From assembly GCA_016098155.1 (NCBI GenBank), contig JAAAJB010000107.1, positions 1 through 64,000 of the forward strand: 64,000 nucleotides of DNA, given 5' to 3'. Position 1 is the stretch's first letter. Each line of letters starts with the position of its first letter. Source of the stretch: Actinomortierella ambigua. Taxonomy: Eukaryota; Mortierellomycota; Mortierellomycetes; Mortierellales; Mortierellaceae. This document shows positions 51,665 to 64,000 of the stretch, piece after piece. A program made the position numbers and the translations under genes. A model generated the notes under the pieces. It was not told the DNA's origin and made no database searches. It saw only the letters and a list, made by a program, of their open reading frames with translations.

Positions 51665-54157
51665 CTAGAGCTTCATCCGCTTCGCAGCATTGGTGATATC
51701 CGCTGTCGAAGACTTGCTCGAGGATGATGGCTCGCCGACAACAGGTCGGTTCTCCTTGCCAGTCGAGCGCTGATGAGATGTAGAACCAGAGGTACCTGCC
51801 GTCGTCGTTGTAGCAGCGGCGGCAGCGGCACGCTGGTGGGTATTGCGGAGTTGGTTCTGGGCATTGCGGTCGACGATCGAGATGCCGTCGCGGAACCGGG
51901 CGCGGAAGAGCACATTGGCGTTGTTAAACATTCCCTCCTTGAGTGACACAACAATGAACTGCGAGCCCTTGAACCGCGTGCGGAGCAGCTGACCAATGTT
52001 TTGCGTATGCGACAGATCCAACGCGGCATCGACCTCGTCCAGGATGTACATCGGCGCCGGCTTGAACTGCAACAACGACAGGATCAACGACAGCGCAATC
52101 AACGACCGCTGACCACCACTGAGCTCCGTCAAACTGTTCTTCCACACCCCACCAAGACACACCTTGACTTCCAGACCATCCGTGACGGCCATGCCCTCCG
52201 GGGGCTGAAGTCGTGCGCTGTTCCCGGGCAAAAGGTCGCCAAAGATGGCACCAAAGTCGCTGTTCACCTTTGAGTACGTCTTCTCCAGTGCTTCGTTCTT
52301 GTAGTTGTCCAGAGAGATAATTGTGTCTTGAATCTTCTTCTTGTCGCGCTGTACCGTCGCCAACATTTGCTTAAGCGACGTCTCGCGCTTCTCCTGGTTT
52401 TCGAGCATGTTCATAACCTTGGGGTTCACTTTGCTCTTCATCGCCGATTGCTTCTCGTCCAACAGCTTCAACTTCCGCCGACTTTCGCTCGGGTTCTGCG
52501 TCGTAAAGTCGTATGGGCCGCCCAGTTGTCCGAAGAGACTATGCAGAAGAGAAGAGGGATGAATAAATGCAGCGTGGTGAGCACGACGAGGTGTTTCGAA
52601 AGATGCGAAATATAGAAAGAAAGAGCGCGTCTCTGAACAACACTGCTGTATCCATACTGTTTTTGATCCGCAATCCAAGGGTTCGTTTCCAACAACTCCT
52701 GAAGGGCATGGCTAACTGCTTGCATCTCCTTGCTCAGACGGTCCAGGTCATGGGTAAGATTCTGTATTTCGACCTGACAGTCGGCCTTGGCCTTAGACTT
52801 CTGCTTCGACAAGGCCTCCAGCTCCTTCAGCTCCTCGTCATATGCCATCATCTGCGCTTTCTCATGCTCAAAGTCTCGCTGAGTCTTCTCGAGCGTCTCC
52901 TCATGCGATCGCATTTGGGCCAACAGTTGATCCCGCTCCCGTTCAGCAGCTGCAATCGTCGTTTCCAGACTGCTCAGCTCTTGCGATATAGATGTGGCAT
53001 CTCTCTGGGATTGCTCTATTTGGGATTTTTTTTTTCGTCAGATATATAGAAGAGCAAAATTAGGGGGACGATGAGTGAAAGCTGTGTGAAACAATCAGCA
53101 AAGATAAAGCGCAGCCGGAACTCTCTCTCCCCAAATAGAATATTAATGGTCATACGGATTTCGAGCTGGAGCGTCTGAGCATCTCGCTGCATCGACTTGA
53201 CGCGCGGGGCCTTCTTAACGAGGTCCACTTTCAACTTGGATAGTTTTTGCTATGAGTAGAAATGAAAAATGTTCATCCGTCGCAGTGTATTTTTGGTTAG
53301 CATGTGACTTATAGTGGGAATAACACCTCCCCCCCCCTACCCCCAAAAAAAAAGTAGAAAGTGGAGACATATCAATAGAACTTCCATGCAAACAAGGTAC
53401 CTACCGTGAGCTCCTGCAACTTGCCATCCTTGTTGTGTTTAAAGTCGTTCATCTCCTTTTCGATTTCCCGAGACTGGGCCATAGCTTCGTCTCGCTTACG
53501 AGTCGCATCCTCAATCACCTTGGTCATACTCCGCATCTCCTCTTCCAGCTTCGTTGCCTGCTCCAGCAGCTGAGAATGTTCCGATCCGGAAAGCTCTTGC
53601 TCACACAGGCGAACCTCATGTTGTTTCAGGCCCAAATTGTGCTTCAGCGCCGCATAGTCTCGGCCCTCTTCAGAAAGCTTGGCGAGTTGCTGCTCAATCC
53701 GCATCAAGGCCTCCCTGTGTGTCTGTAACTGATTCTTCAGCGTTCGCAGTTCCTGCAGGTTGGTCAGAATTCCGCTTCCAGAGGGACGTGATCCTCCTTG
53801 CAGAGTACCACTAGGATCGTAGACATCTCCTACCAGCGTCACAGACTTCATACGCACATCCTTGTTGAAGGTGACTCGCTTGGCAGAATCAGCATCCTCG
53901 CAAATGAGAGTATTGCCGAAAATATACGCCATAGCCGTCTCCAGGTGCTCTTCATAGCCGATCAGTGTCAGTGCCAGATTCACTTTGCCTGGTGCCAGTC
54001 GTTGAGCCGTGGCTATTTTCTACAGACACTCCACCGAAGCAGTCGACAGATACAACAAAGAATCCGGGGGGTGGTGGAGTTAGTACATGAGAGCATTGAG
54101 AGCATGTGCTGTGCATGTGCATGCCCAAAACCACCCCATTTATACTCACACCACACC

Positions 54158-54188
<31 letters not shown>

Positions 54189-56573
54189 ATTGGAGAGCCA
54201 TCGGAACAAAACAAGTTTTCTCGGTTCTACCTGCGCGTGAGCCTTGAAGGCCGTAATCTTATTCAGCGGAATAATAGTCACTCGTTTGCGTAACCGACCT
54301 CTCTGGAGAAGCTGGGATCCAATAACCTCATTGTCGACCACGACCTAAAAACAAAACGACAATCCAGAAAAAAAATAAGTACACTCAATTGTAAACAAAA
54401 CAAAACAAAAATCAAAAAAAGAAAAGGTCTGGCGCACAATGTGTATCGACCCTTGATGTGGCGGAAGCATGCTATTCTTACATTATAGAGACGGCCTCCA
54501 GCACAAATTTCCAACGCCGTGGCAGCCTTGGTCCACTCTTGCTGCACGCTGAACAACTCTGCAACTAGACCCTTGACCGCGGAGCGATCAAAGTTGGGGG
54601 TTGGGTTGGAATACTGGAAATCCAGACCAGCAAGTGCCCTTGACCTCGACTCGACCTTCTCCGTGAGTGTCGCGACCGCCTCGGCTTCGCGCGCCCTATC
54701 CGCCATCAGCTGTCTCTCCAGTTCAGGATCAAAGTTTTGCTTCTTCATCGCGTCTTCGAGCGACTTGACCTGCTGCTGGAGCGAGCCCATTTGCGTGCTC
54801 AGCGCCTTGTTGTTCCTCTGCGCCGCACTTGCTCGGTTGCGCTTGTCGGTCATTTCTCTCTCCAGATGCTGCAGCTTCAGCTTGGACTGCTCGACAACAG
54901 TGGCGGCTTGAGCACCCGTCGACTTGATACGCTGCAGCTGCTCCATGTAGCCGTTTTCGTGTCCTTCCTCAGCGGCAAGACCCGTCGACAGGGTCTGGAC
55001 GAGCTCCTCTGTCATGCGCACCTGCTGACCGAGCGAATCGTGCTCGGCCTTCAACTCCTCGTAGACAGAGTTCAGTTTCTGATGTTCCTTTTGCTTGATC
55101 GCCAGCACCTTCTCTGTCTAAATTTGAAAAAGGGGGAGGACAAATAGGGTTAATAGCCGCCTATGACTATTTCAGAATACTAAAACGCCCTTCAGCTTTT
55201 TACCGATGGGTCTAGAATTACCTCCGCAAGATTGACCGATAGAGTACCACGGCTCTGGGACTCATCATGGGCCTCCTTTGCCTTCAGATCGCATTGAGTC
55301 TTGAGCTTGACGAGTTCCCTCGCCAAGTCCTTGACTGTCGACTCTAGCGTCTGATACCGTCCACCATGGGTCATTTCTTCCGAGCGGCTAGATGTGATTC
55401 TGTCGATATCCCTAGCGATATTTTCAATGGCCGCCTGCAGGTCTACAACGTGGCTACTCTGAGACTGCATAAGATTTGTCTTGTCTTCGTGATCAGCTTC
55501 GACCCTCTTGAATCGATCCTATCACCACGGGCCATCAAAAAAAAAATAGCGATTCACGTGAGGATGGTGACCAAGAGAAGACTTGGCCGCGTCATCATAG
55601 CAAGTCTTGGCAACAATGATAAAATATGTTATGACCGCTCCTTTACCTCATAACGAGCATAGTCATATGACACAACGATCCTGGACAGCCGCTCAAGTTC
55701 TCTCTGCGTCTTTTGGTACTCGAGATAGGCGCGCTTTTCTGCACGGAGCTTGTCCAGCTTGGGCACAATCTCCTCGGCCAAAAGCTGAGTGATCTCCTCG
55801 ACTTTTTTCTCCTTCTTGGCAATGGTCTTGAGCGCCTTCTCCTTGCGCTCCTCAAACATTCTCGTGCCGGCAGCTTCCTCAATCATGGCCAAGATCTCGG
55901 GCGGCTTCATGTTGAGAACTTTGGTGATTTTGCCCTGCATGATCAGGAAGTGTGGATTGTTGATGTTGAGTTGCACGGATTGGAAGAGTGTCTGCACGAC
56001 CTGCTGCTGAGCTGTGTGTCCATTGACCAGATACTTGCTCCTTCCTCCAATAAGAATCTAGTGGCAGAGTAGGAAAGAGAACGTGGGTTAAGCTCGACGT
56101 TGCTTGACGAAAGAACGCCCTCCTTGCTTTTCCTCACTCAAGGTAACCACTGATACCTGACGCGTGACGGTAATCTGCTTGCTACTCTCGAACCCGACAG
56201 GGCTCTGCTCACGGTCTTCATTGTTGAACACGACTGTCACAGACGCCTTGGTAATTCCTGCCTGTCCACGCTTGTAGATAAGGTCCTGAATGCTGCTGGC
56301 TCGCACCTACAATTCACAAAGGTTGTCAGCAACAATGGTGTTTCTCTATTCCGTCGGCATTTTTTAGTCTCTAGGGGTGAAAGAGGGGGGGGTGCTCCGA
56401 CTTGCCTGTGACCAGTTCGTGATGCCTAAAACAAAACAGATGGCGTCCAAGATGTTTGATTTGCCTGATCCATTGAGACCCGTAATGGCATTGAACTCTG
56501 GGTCCCATCCAGTGATGGATGTACGCGTGGCATAGCTCTTGAAGCCGTCAATAATCAGCTCCTCGATACGCAT
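51665..56573 (-). CDS. SMC2: condensin subunit SMC2 (chromosome-segregation ATPase)
   Basis: Ten exons: 56406-56573, 56157-56306, 55647-56057, 55204-55518, 54482-55117, 54231-54344, 53405-54019, 53156-53249, 52658-53015 and 51665-52538, giving 1244 residues. SMC2 pairs with SMC4 in condensin and compacts mitotic chromosomes. The start [18 protein letters not shown] is typical of SMC2, and Walker A is GLNGSGKSN near 32-40. Coiled coils flank a hinge in the middle (exons 5-7, with [17 protein letters not shown] and [13 protein letters not shown]). The C-terminal half has the LSGGQRSL signature and Walker [12 protein letters not shown], then a Ser/Thr/Ala-rich tail of about 60 residues. Phases agree at all nine junctions. 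The first intron has a GC donor (CAG then GCAAGT). A poly-A/T run of over 20 bases lies in intron 6. Confidence 0.95.
54157..54184. repeat. poly-A/T run in SMC2 intron 6
   Basis: A run of about 28 A on the plus strand within the intron 54020-54230; comparable runs occur near 28790, 38945, 44240, 50840 and 61025. Confidence 0.9.
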
Positions 56574-57258
56574 TGCCGTTGTCGATGGTGGGTAGTTAGA
56601 TGGTGGCGATCGAGCTGCTGCATGCGACAGGGTGCTCAGGCACGACCCCAAAGTCTGAATAATTCAAAAGTCACAAAATTGGATTCGGCAGATATCACCA
56701 GTATCAGAGTAAAGAGCGGACAAAAGGACCCTCGCGCACGTTTGTCGATCGTGGAGGAGTTGTATGAAAGGTATGGCTCTCGAGACGGGGCGATGACCAA
56801 AGGTGAGATGGTGAATTGAGACTTTGTTGGCGACAGCGTGATATTGATTGGTGAAAGTGGAGAGAGAACTTGGAAGAGTACTCAAATATTTGGACGAGGC
56901 TTTCTTCTTGACAGTTTCAACCGGCCTTTGAAGGAGATCTCGTGCGTCATGACACGTCTCCTGTTGATTGTGAGAAGGTCCTAAAGGCAAATATGGAAGA
57001 AAGTCTTGAACGCCTCATGCTGCAAGGGATCTCCGTGAGAACCGCGGCCCTGATAATGAAATACCGTATCCCATTATTGCTCAGATTTGAGGTCTGGCTA
57101 TCGGATTCTACGCACTTCGTCGGTACAACGATGTCCTCGGAGCGGACAAGGCCACTTCAAAAAATGCGTGGCTACCATCCGATTTTTTGGGGCTTCGAGC
57201 ATTCCTACATCTTGCTCTCCCTACGACTGCTACAACTCACTTTATTCTATAGGCGTGT
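56574..57258 (+). other. SMC2 promoter and possible relic coding fragments
   Basis: Open plus-strand fragments, near 56700-56815 (ARLSIVEELYERYGSRDGA) and 56940-57250 (SLERLMLQGISVRTAALIMK), look protein-like but are in different frames without clean splice sites. A third frame gives GFYALRRYNDVLGADKATSKN near 57100-57165. I do not recognise a family. Confidence 0.35.
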
Positions 57259-57561
57259 ATGGCCCGATATTCAAGCGAGGCCTCCGCCACACTTGCCTCC
57301 TGTCCTGCCTCCCCTTCTCTCACGCCTGAATTGAATGAGCCAAAAACCCCTGCAGCGGCTGCAGGCTCATCATCACCAGCCCCAACACCGTTTATTGCAC
57401 CTCCAACCCAAGTAATGCCAACGCAAAGCAGAAAGTCAAGCCCAGAGTGCGATGATGCTACACTCTATATCGATGAAAACGATAGATGGTGCTCTGCATT
57501 GTTGCCTTGCGTCCATGAATTGGCTTCAAACATTCCCAATCACGCCCACGCTATCTCGTAG
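57259..57561 (+). CDS. hypothetical protein or last exon, Ser/Pro/Ala-rich
   Basis: An open frame of 100 residues begins with ATG at 57259, just after a possible acceptor (TTTATTCTATAG), and ends at 57561. It has a PT/SSPAPTP-rich middle and a more ordered end (DDATLYIDENDRWC). It could be the terminal exon of a gene whose earlier exons are among the fragments upstream, or a decayed remnant. No family recognised; weakly supported. Confidence 0.3.
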   Translation: MARYSSEASATLASCPASPSLTPELNEPKTPAAAAGSSSPAPTPFIAPPTQVMPTQSRKSSPECDDATLYIDENDRWCSALLPCVHELASNIPNHAHAIS

Positions 57562-57720
57562 TCTTGCCTCTTCACATTCTCGCCAGCTTCACCTCTTTCC
57601 CTCCCCCTGATCGCACAGCAACAACAATAATTGCCCAAAGACAACGCTCAAGCTTGGTTTTAAGAACACTGAGCCTTTTTGGGTCTGTCGCCCAACGGCA
57701 ATCTTCTCTGTCCGTCACCT

Positions 57721-57758
<38 letters not shown>

Positions 57759-60700
57759 TCCAACACAACACGCAAGATAGCAGATAGCAATAAAAAACGC
57801 TGATTTCCTAGCTCGATCCAATCATTTCAGACGGGCTATTGTATCGAGCTGTCGGCTTTGCATTGCACTTCTTCATGAACGGGGCAGCGTCACCACTCAC
57901 ACCCCCCATGAGTGCCAGAACCTCTGCCTGGAACTCCCACCCGCGCCCAAAATGATGAGGATGCGCGGGGATACTAGGTTCCAGTTTGTGGTGTCTGTCA
58001 CAGTGAGTTTCTATATATGTCACAACCAGAAACTACAGAGGTCCATCTCTCCCCCTCCCCCCTCTTCTTGGCTCCACCCGGCAGCACACCACATCAAGGG
58101 GGAGGACCTCATGGAAGCGGCCCTCGTGGCTATCAGTGAAGTAGAACACGCTCTTCCTTCCATCGCATTCTCGTATCCCAACTCTCGACAGGTCGGAAGG
58201 AACGAGGTGATGAAAACGGGGAAACAAGGGCTGCATCTCTCTTCTTCACAACACCGCGCTACGAAAAAAAAAAATTGTTCTGCATGACGGATGTACTCCT
58301 GACGTCTTTCAACATCCCTGAACTGAATTTATTTGTTTTATTACTACTAAAGTGATTAGGTGTGTGGGTGGTGGTGGTGTGGTGGTGGTGGTGGTGTATT
58401 AGGGAAGAACGGTGGGGGGGGGGGAGAGAAGAAGCTCGGAGAAGCAACATGTATCATACACAGGCAACCGGGACTCGACACCCCTTTCCTCGGCCCCTAT
58501 CGCACCAAAATTCTAAGTTGTACATTTTTTTACCTATATTTCTATATTTAGCGCAAAAATAAACGATCAAAAAAAAATAATGGCAACACCGTCAAAGCGA
58601 CGACTGGACACTTTCTCCACTGCTTTGGCAATAAAAAAATGGCTAGTGCGATGGATGACAAGATGTCAAGATAGGAGAGAGAGGGGGGGGTAGGCAGCAG
58701 GTTGGTGGTAGATGTTGGTGGTGTTGGGTGTCGTCGTTATTGTTGTTGTTGTTGTTGTTGCTGTTGGCGTTCCTATTACATAGTCCTTGACTACGGGTAG
58801 TGGAGAAAGGAAGGGGAGGGGGACCTTATAATACAGTGCAGCGATAATGATGCTCGATCTCTGCAGCTGGGTAAAAATAATCGCCGCCTGTTGAGGCACC
58901 AGAGAAATGAAAGTATATTGTCTGAATTTTGCCAGGCCGGCCCTCCAAGATACCAATCACGAGCAAGGTCATTAGCCAACCTTAACGTTACTTGTGCATC
59001 ATTGCTTCGGATGGACGGCTTCAATTACCATACAAAGCATGTTGTACCTTGTTAATCAATGCCGTTCTGGGTTGGTGTGCCTGCCTGCAAGACCTCTGGT
59101 GTCACTTTCATCTATCTATGTCCATCGAGACCCCCTCCCCACTAAGAAACCAGTGCATGTGCAAGAGACATCATTCAAATCACAAGGTGGGTGTAATCGT
59201 GGACGATATATGTCATTGTTAGACCTGCCGTTTATTTAAGTGAACTTTCACCCTCGGACCAATTACAAATACAATTATCCTCACCCAAGGCAGTGGGCAT
59301 CACAAGACAAAGGCACATCCATCTCGAGCATCAACAAAGACCAGTCATGGCTTGCCGATTACAGGCCTGTCGCACGCGCCTTCCAGGGAACCTGACCGTC
59401 GCTACCTCTCCAAACCCAAAGGCATTGAGAGAGAGAGGAAAGACAACGGTCCGCTCCGTATCTAACAAGCTCCGTTGTTTTTTCACTTGTTGTGCAATGC
59501 CGCTTTATTTGTTTCCAGAGTATTTACTGCCCGCCTTCGACATTCTCGTCATTTTTAGGCCCTGAATTGAGACACGGCTACTCTCTTTTCTTCGCAGTAT
59601 GTTGCCTCCGTTATTTTTCAGTTTGTATGGACCCCCTTGTGGCAGCCCTGCACACCAGGCGCATCGAGCCCGCTCCTGATTGCCTATTTACACCCTTTTT
59701 TTTTTTCTTCCTTTGTAGCATTCTGACCAGACTACTCCTCCTTCTTTTTCTCTGACTCTCTCTGTCTGTGTGTATGTGTCTCTTGGCGCTGCCCTGGATT
59801 TCGTCACCTCCTTTGTTTCGTCGTCTGCTCTTTCCAAAATACAAAATGGATGAACAAGAACATAAAAGAGACAGAGAACTGAAAAGGGACACCAGATGTG
59901 GGCCTAGAATACTTCCGAGAAAAGAAACCAATTTTTTTTCAATCGTGCGCCGAACTGCAGGACACACGCATCCAAGGCAGCAAAAAAGAATGATATTGCT
60001 TCTGCTGCTGCTGCTTCTGCTGCTTCTGCTGGCCGGATGACCGAGAAAGAGAAGAGAGAGAAAAAAAAGGGAAAAGGCATGCCAATAGGCCTTTGCATAC
60101 ATACAGGATACAGCCTAAAAGGAGAAGGATTTCCATCCCCACTTTTAAACGCCTTCTGCCGGAGTAACAGAAAAAAAGGGATGATTATGCTGGAGCTGGC
60201 ATGCTACATATCCTTGTTTTTCCTCCTCGTCATCCTCTAGCTGAAACCAGATACTCTGACTCCTCTCTCTCTCTCCGACCCCACAGCAGGACGGCAGCAT
60301 TAAGAAGAGGTTGCTGCTTGACCCACTCTACTGCCCAAAGGACGGCATTTAGACGGATGAACATAGCAAGCTAGAGCCCCGGTTCATACTTTTTGCTGCC
60401 TGGTTGTAAAATAGGAGGCATAAGAGAAGAGAGATGGCATGGAGTAAATCCCACCACGGGTTTCAGCAGCAACCAGAACAACGGTATCGGTGGACGAGAA
60501 AGAAGAGGAGAAGGAGGAGGAGGAGGGGGGAGGGTGGGGCGAGAGAGAGAGAGAAGCAAAGGAGGGCTAGAGCCAGAGCACAGAGATCTGGATGACCGAC
60601 AGAACAAGATGGACACTCTCGTGTACACACACACACACTTTTTTTTTCTTTTTCGCTGCTCTCAGTTGTTGTGTGCCCAGCTGGCTGGAGAACCCATTGG

Positions 60701-61372
60701 CATTGGAGTAGTTCTACTCCTCATCCTTCATCGAGTGTCCATTGTCTATCGCTCTCTGACTATCTGTCTCTCTTCGCTCCATCAGCGGTTGACTGATGGG
60801 ATAGGATGACTCCCGCCATTCTCTGCCGCGGTGATGCGCACTGATGCATGCCCCGCCCCCTATTTTCATATTTATAACGTTTGTTGAATTGTCTGCCTGC
60901 AATCCTGTTGACCCCGCTTTTTTGATATATCTTGTCTTCGTTTTAGTGATTGCTGCTTTTCTCTATCTATCTCTTTGTGGCTGCAGGAATAGCAAAGCAT
61001 ACAATTGATAATTAAGAAAAGAAGAAAAAAAAAAAAAAAAAAAAAAAGGGAAGAGAGTTAAATAAAAAAAAAAAGAACCCCTTCACCATTTTGCAATAAT
61101 TTGTAGTTTGGTTATTTTTACCAGCCCTTCTTCTCATTCTTTTTGTTTTTCTCATCACCATCCCATCTCTCTTTTTTTTTTCCTTTCTTCTCCATCGCTC
61201 TCGACCCCTTCCCTGCCGTTCATCATCTTATGAACATTTTCCCTTTAACCTCCCCTTCCTTTCATTCCTCTTCTTCTTCTTCTTAACATCCCATCCATCA
61301 CCCCACCCCCTCAGGCTCATTCCTCTTCCTCGCCCTCTTCCTCCTCCCGCTTTTTTTAACGAACCCCCACCT
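57562..61372. other. 3.8-kb gene-poor interval
   Basis: No convincing exon on either strand. It contains a CT microsatellite at about 57725-57755, a GGT/GGTGGT run near 58365-58400, T-rich and A-rich homopolymers and short low-complexity open frames. No tRNA, rRNA or transposon motif was found. Confidence 0.45.
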
Positions 61373-61717
61373 GTGCATCCACTGCAACCCCCCCCCCAAA
61401 CCCCCAGTAGCTTCAACCACTACCCCTTCCCAACAACAGCACCCCCTCCACCCTTTTACCCTACCTTCCACTTCACCTTACCTCACCTTCCTCTTCACAC
61501 ACCCCTCGTCAACTTTGAGCCACCTACTACTACCACCTCAACCCACTTTGCCTTTCCCTCTGACGATCATTCTCTCTCCACCGGTCCTCATTCCATACTT
61601 TCGCCGCTGTCTCTAAACCCCGACAAGGCCAAGTCTTCCATCGAAAACAAAGAAACATACGCTCGAGTGCCTGCCCAAATAGTCTCGACCGCCATTCTGT
61701 CTCTATTCTCCGTTTGG
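61373..61717 (+). other. possible leader exon of the gene at 63090
   Basis: A pyrimidine-rich, stop-free stretch runs into a consensus donor GTAAGT at 61718. It may be the 5' leader exon of the gene beginning at 63090, leaving an intron of more than 1 kb, or a non-coding coincidence. There is no ATG that clearly starts it. The interval 61718-63089 holds CT, CTG (about 62528-62553) and TGTC microsatellites and no other feature. Confidence 0.25.
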
Positions 61718-63089
61718 TAAGTCAGCAAGCAATCTACCCTATACCTCTGGGGTGTCAAAAGTAGTTTCCCTTTGTTGGATGGGTGTTCGCCAGGGTGGCA
61801 TGGAGAAGGAGAGTGGGAGAGGGGGAGGGAGGGGCCAAGAAGCCGGGAAACATGCGATGCGCAGGGAACCCCCTCTTTCATCTACGGCATGGCCCTGTCG
61901 CGAGAGAGAGATGAACAAGAGAAAGGGGGAGGGGGGGCAGCCGTCTCTGTTTATCCTACGTTGGAGAGGCAAGCCGGCTTTGCCGAGAGAGAGAGAAGAG
62001 AGAAGCCAAAGAGAGGGAGGGAGTGGGCAACAAGCAGGTCCACACAAAAAGAGAACATAGAGAAGAGAGTTTCATGATTATCAACACACACACATACACA
62101 CACAACAACAACGCATATAACATGCGTGTGTGTGTATCTATGTATGTGTTTTGGGCTGGGTTTGATGTCCTTTTTTTTTTGGGCAATGTATTGAGTTGAG
62201 TTTGGACAGGTTTACGCTAGCAGGTGTACCCCGCCTCTGTGTGGGCCTCCCTCCAGTCCACACTTTCTTTACAAGCATGTGTGCATATCTCTCTCTCTCT
62301 CTCTTTCTCTCTTTCTTTCTCTCTTTCCTTCTCTTATATAACCCCTGCCTCGCATTCCAGTGCTTTTTGCCCTTTTCCCATCACAACGCTACAACTTGCC
62401 CCTCCTCCTCCTCCTCCTAATTTTTTTTGCCGCGAAAAAAACAAAAAGAAAGAAAAGAGAACAGGACGAGCTTGTTCCTGAGACGCGTGTGTCTTACTCA
62501 TTTGTTTGGTGTGTAATGTGTGTGTGTGCTGCTGCTGCTGCTGCTGCTGCTGCCTGTCTGGCTACTCTCCATCTGCCTCGCCCCCTCTCCTTTTCCCCTC
62601 TTGCCCCTTCCCTCCTGTCCAATGTGATACGCCATGTTTCTGACACATTTATTTGCACCTCCCTCTCTCTCTCTCTCTTTCTCTCTATTCTGTCTGCCTG
62701 TCTGTCTGTCTGTCTGCCTCTTTCTCTCTCTTTCTCCAATCCATCAGCCTATCAGAGAGTTGATCCCTCCATCCCTTCTTATTCAATTCAATTGAATTGA
62801 GTAACTGACTGTGTACAAACAACAAGCCCATCACCCGTTTTCTTTGTGCAATCAAGAAAATAAGGCCAGCCCCTCCTCCCCCCATACCACCCATTCAAAA
62901 ACGCGTGCGCCTCTCTCTCTTTCGCCTCTCTTCCTCGTTGCAAGACACGCATCCCTCTCAACTTCCAAGGTACCATCCATTCCATACATTCACATCCCAT
63001 CCCCCCCCCGCCTCTATTTCTCTTTTTTTATTTTCCATCTCCTCCTTCCCTCCCTTCCCCTCCCCCTCCCCCTTTGGCCTTTCATACCA

Positions 63090-63258
63090 ATGTCCTTCGC
63101 GACTCCCTCTTACATGGCTGCCCCCTCAGTCGGCGGCATTGCCACTCCCCCTCCCCTATACGCCGACGATTCCTCGGCCTACTTTCAGCTCGACCCATCC
63201 GGGATCAAGCAGCCACATGATCGCATGCGGCTTCATCGTATCCTAAATGATGGTGCTC

Positions 63259-63289
<31 letters not shown>

Positions 63290-64000
63290 CCCCTTTTCAC
63301 AGGTGCATCCGCCGCAGCCCACTCCTCCTTCCGAGACTGACCACTATCAACATTATCCTTACCAGGACAGTCAGCAGCATCAGCAGCTTCATCCGCAGCC
63401 GTCTGCCTCCCCTCTTGTTTCCTCGTCTTCCTCCGCTACTACCTCGTCGCTCCCCATGACACCTTGCTCGCCTATTGCCGTGCCCGTCACGTCTCCTTTG
63501 CCCCCCATGTCCGGAATGAACTCTGGTGGTGTCTCGCCCGCGATCCCGACCACTCTGGCCACCATGTCGTCGCCCATGTCGCCCCTGACCTCGTTCTCGA
63601 CTATGAGCCAGCCCTCGTTGATCTTTGACACAACCGAGGTCATGCCATACTCGTACAACCTGCCCCAGTATCAGCACCACTCGTATCCATTCAAGCATGC
63701 TGGCAATGCTCGACCCATGGACCAACCGTCGTTTGTGCCCGACTCGTCCCAGGGCCAAAGTGCTGCTGCCCACTACTACCACAGCCCCGACCCCTCGGGC
63801 TCCCCATCCGCTATCAACTCCTTCCCTCCTCGCACTGTAAACTCGCTGGTCGATCATCAGTACCCCACTCCCGACTCCCCACCACCCTTCCACGGACAGT
63901 ACCAGGCCCCATCGCCCTACAGCGTCGGTTCCCACAGCCCCATCTCCAACGGATATACGTCTGCCTACGTTGCACCGGGTACACCTGGCTCTGGCTCGCT
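63090..64000 (+). CDS. N-terminal part of a Gln/Ser/Pro-rich protein, possible transcription regulator (runs off window)
   Basis: From the ATG at 63090 the frame is open for 303 codons to the window edge with no stop. The sequence is strongly coding-like: C-ending codons dominate, and there is a (CAG)n tract coding for about 8 Gln near residue 60, followed by His/Gln/Pro- and Ser/Thr/Pro-rich stretches with many SP, TP and SPMSPL-type phospho-site patterns. No DNA-binding domain is visible yet; such composition is common in fungal activation domains, so a transcription regulator is only a guess. The leader before it is C/T-rich. Confidence 0.75.

Overview
This window is nuclear DNA of a filamentous fungus, most probably a Mortierellomycotina (Mortierella-like) species. 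Three things support this. Genes are split by short introns, mostly 74-570 nt, with GTAAGT-type donors, CTAAC/CTGAC-type branch sites and TAG/CAG acceptors. There are TKL-type kinase genes fused to Sel1 repeats, a family I know to be expanded in Mucoromycota and Glomeromycota. Flanks and introns are full of microsatellites and homopolymers. The genus is inference. All exon models were built by hand from splice signals and reading phase.

Left part (1-13.8 kb, plus strand): three large kinase genes surround a tRNA-dihydrouridine synthase gene (DUS2-type, 4343-6336). The first kinase gene (339-3525) encodes a TKL kinase, Sel1 repeats, a helical segment and a second kinase-like domain whose DFG triad reads GFE, as in the necroptosis pseudokinase MLKL. 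A decayed copy of its 3' end follows. The other two (6769-9243 and 11173-13493) are a tandem duplicate pair, kinase-Sel1-kinase, duplicated together with promoter and 3' flank and separated by a decayed PIF1/Helitron-type helicase.

Middle (13.8-37.6 kb, minus strand): an unusually long ATG13 autophagy gene, a PKA catalytic subunit gene with a poly-Q N-terminus and three introns of about 1.9-2.9 kb, a DHA2-type MFS exporter, and an unrecognised single-pass membrane protein with a long proline-rich tail. Region 38.7-40.4 kb holds decayed mobile-element sequence: a Tc1/mariner transposase end and a possible TnpB/Fanzor-like relic.

Right part (40.9-64 kb): the nuclear gene for the 49-kDa subunit of respiratory complex I (plus), a Munc13/MUN-like gene with a proline-rich N-terminus that seems to stop early (minus), a cis-prenyltransferase for dolichol synthesis (plus), the condensin ATPase SMC2 (minus), about 6.5 kb of mostly non-coding pyrimidine-rich DNA, and the 5' end of a low-complexity, possibly regulatory protein that runs off the window.

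The housekeeping genes (DUS2, ATG13, PKA, NDUFS2, cis-prenyltransferase, SMC2) are functionally unrelated neighbours, as is usual in fungi; PKA and ATG13 are adjacent and are known to be linked in nutrient control of autophagy, but adjacency may be chance. The main candidate for something unusual is the kinase/Sel1/MLKL-like fusion with its duplicated relatives.
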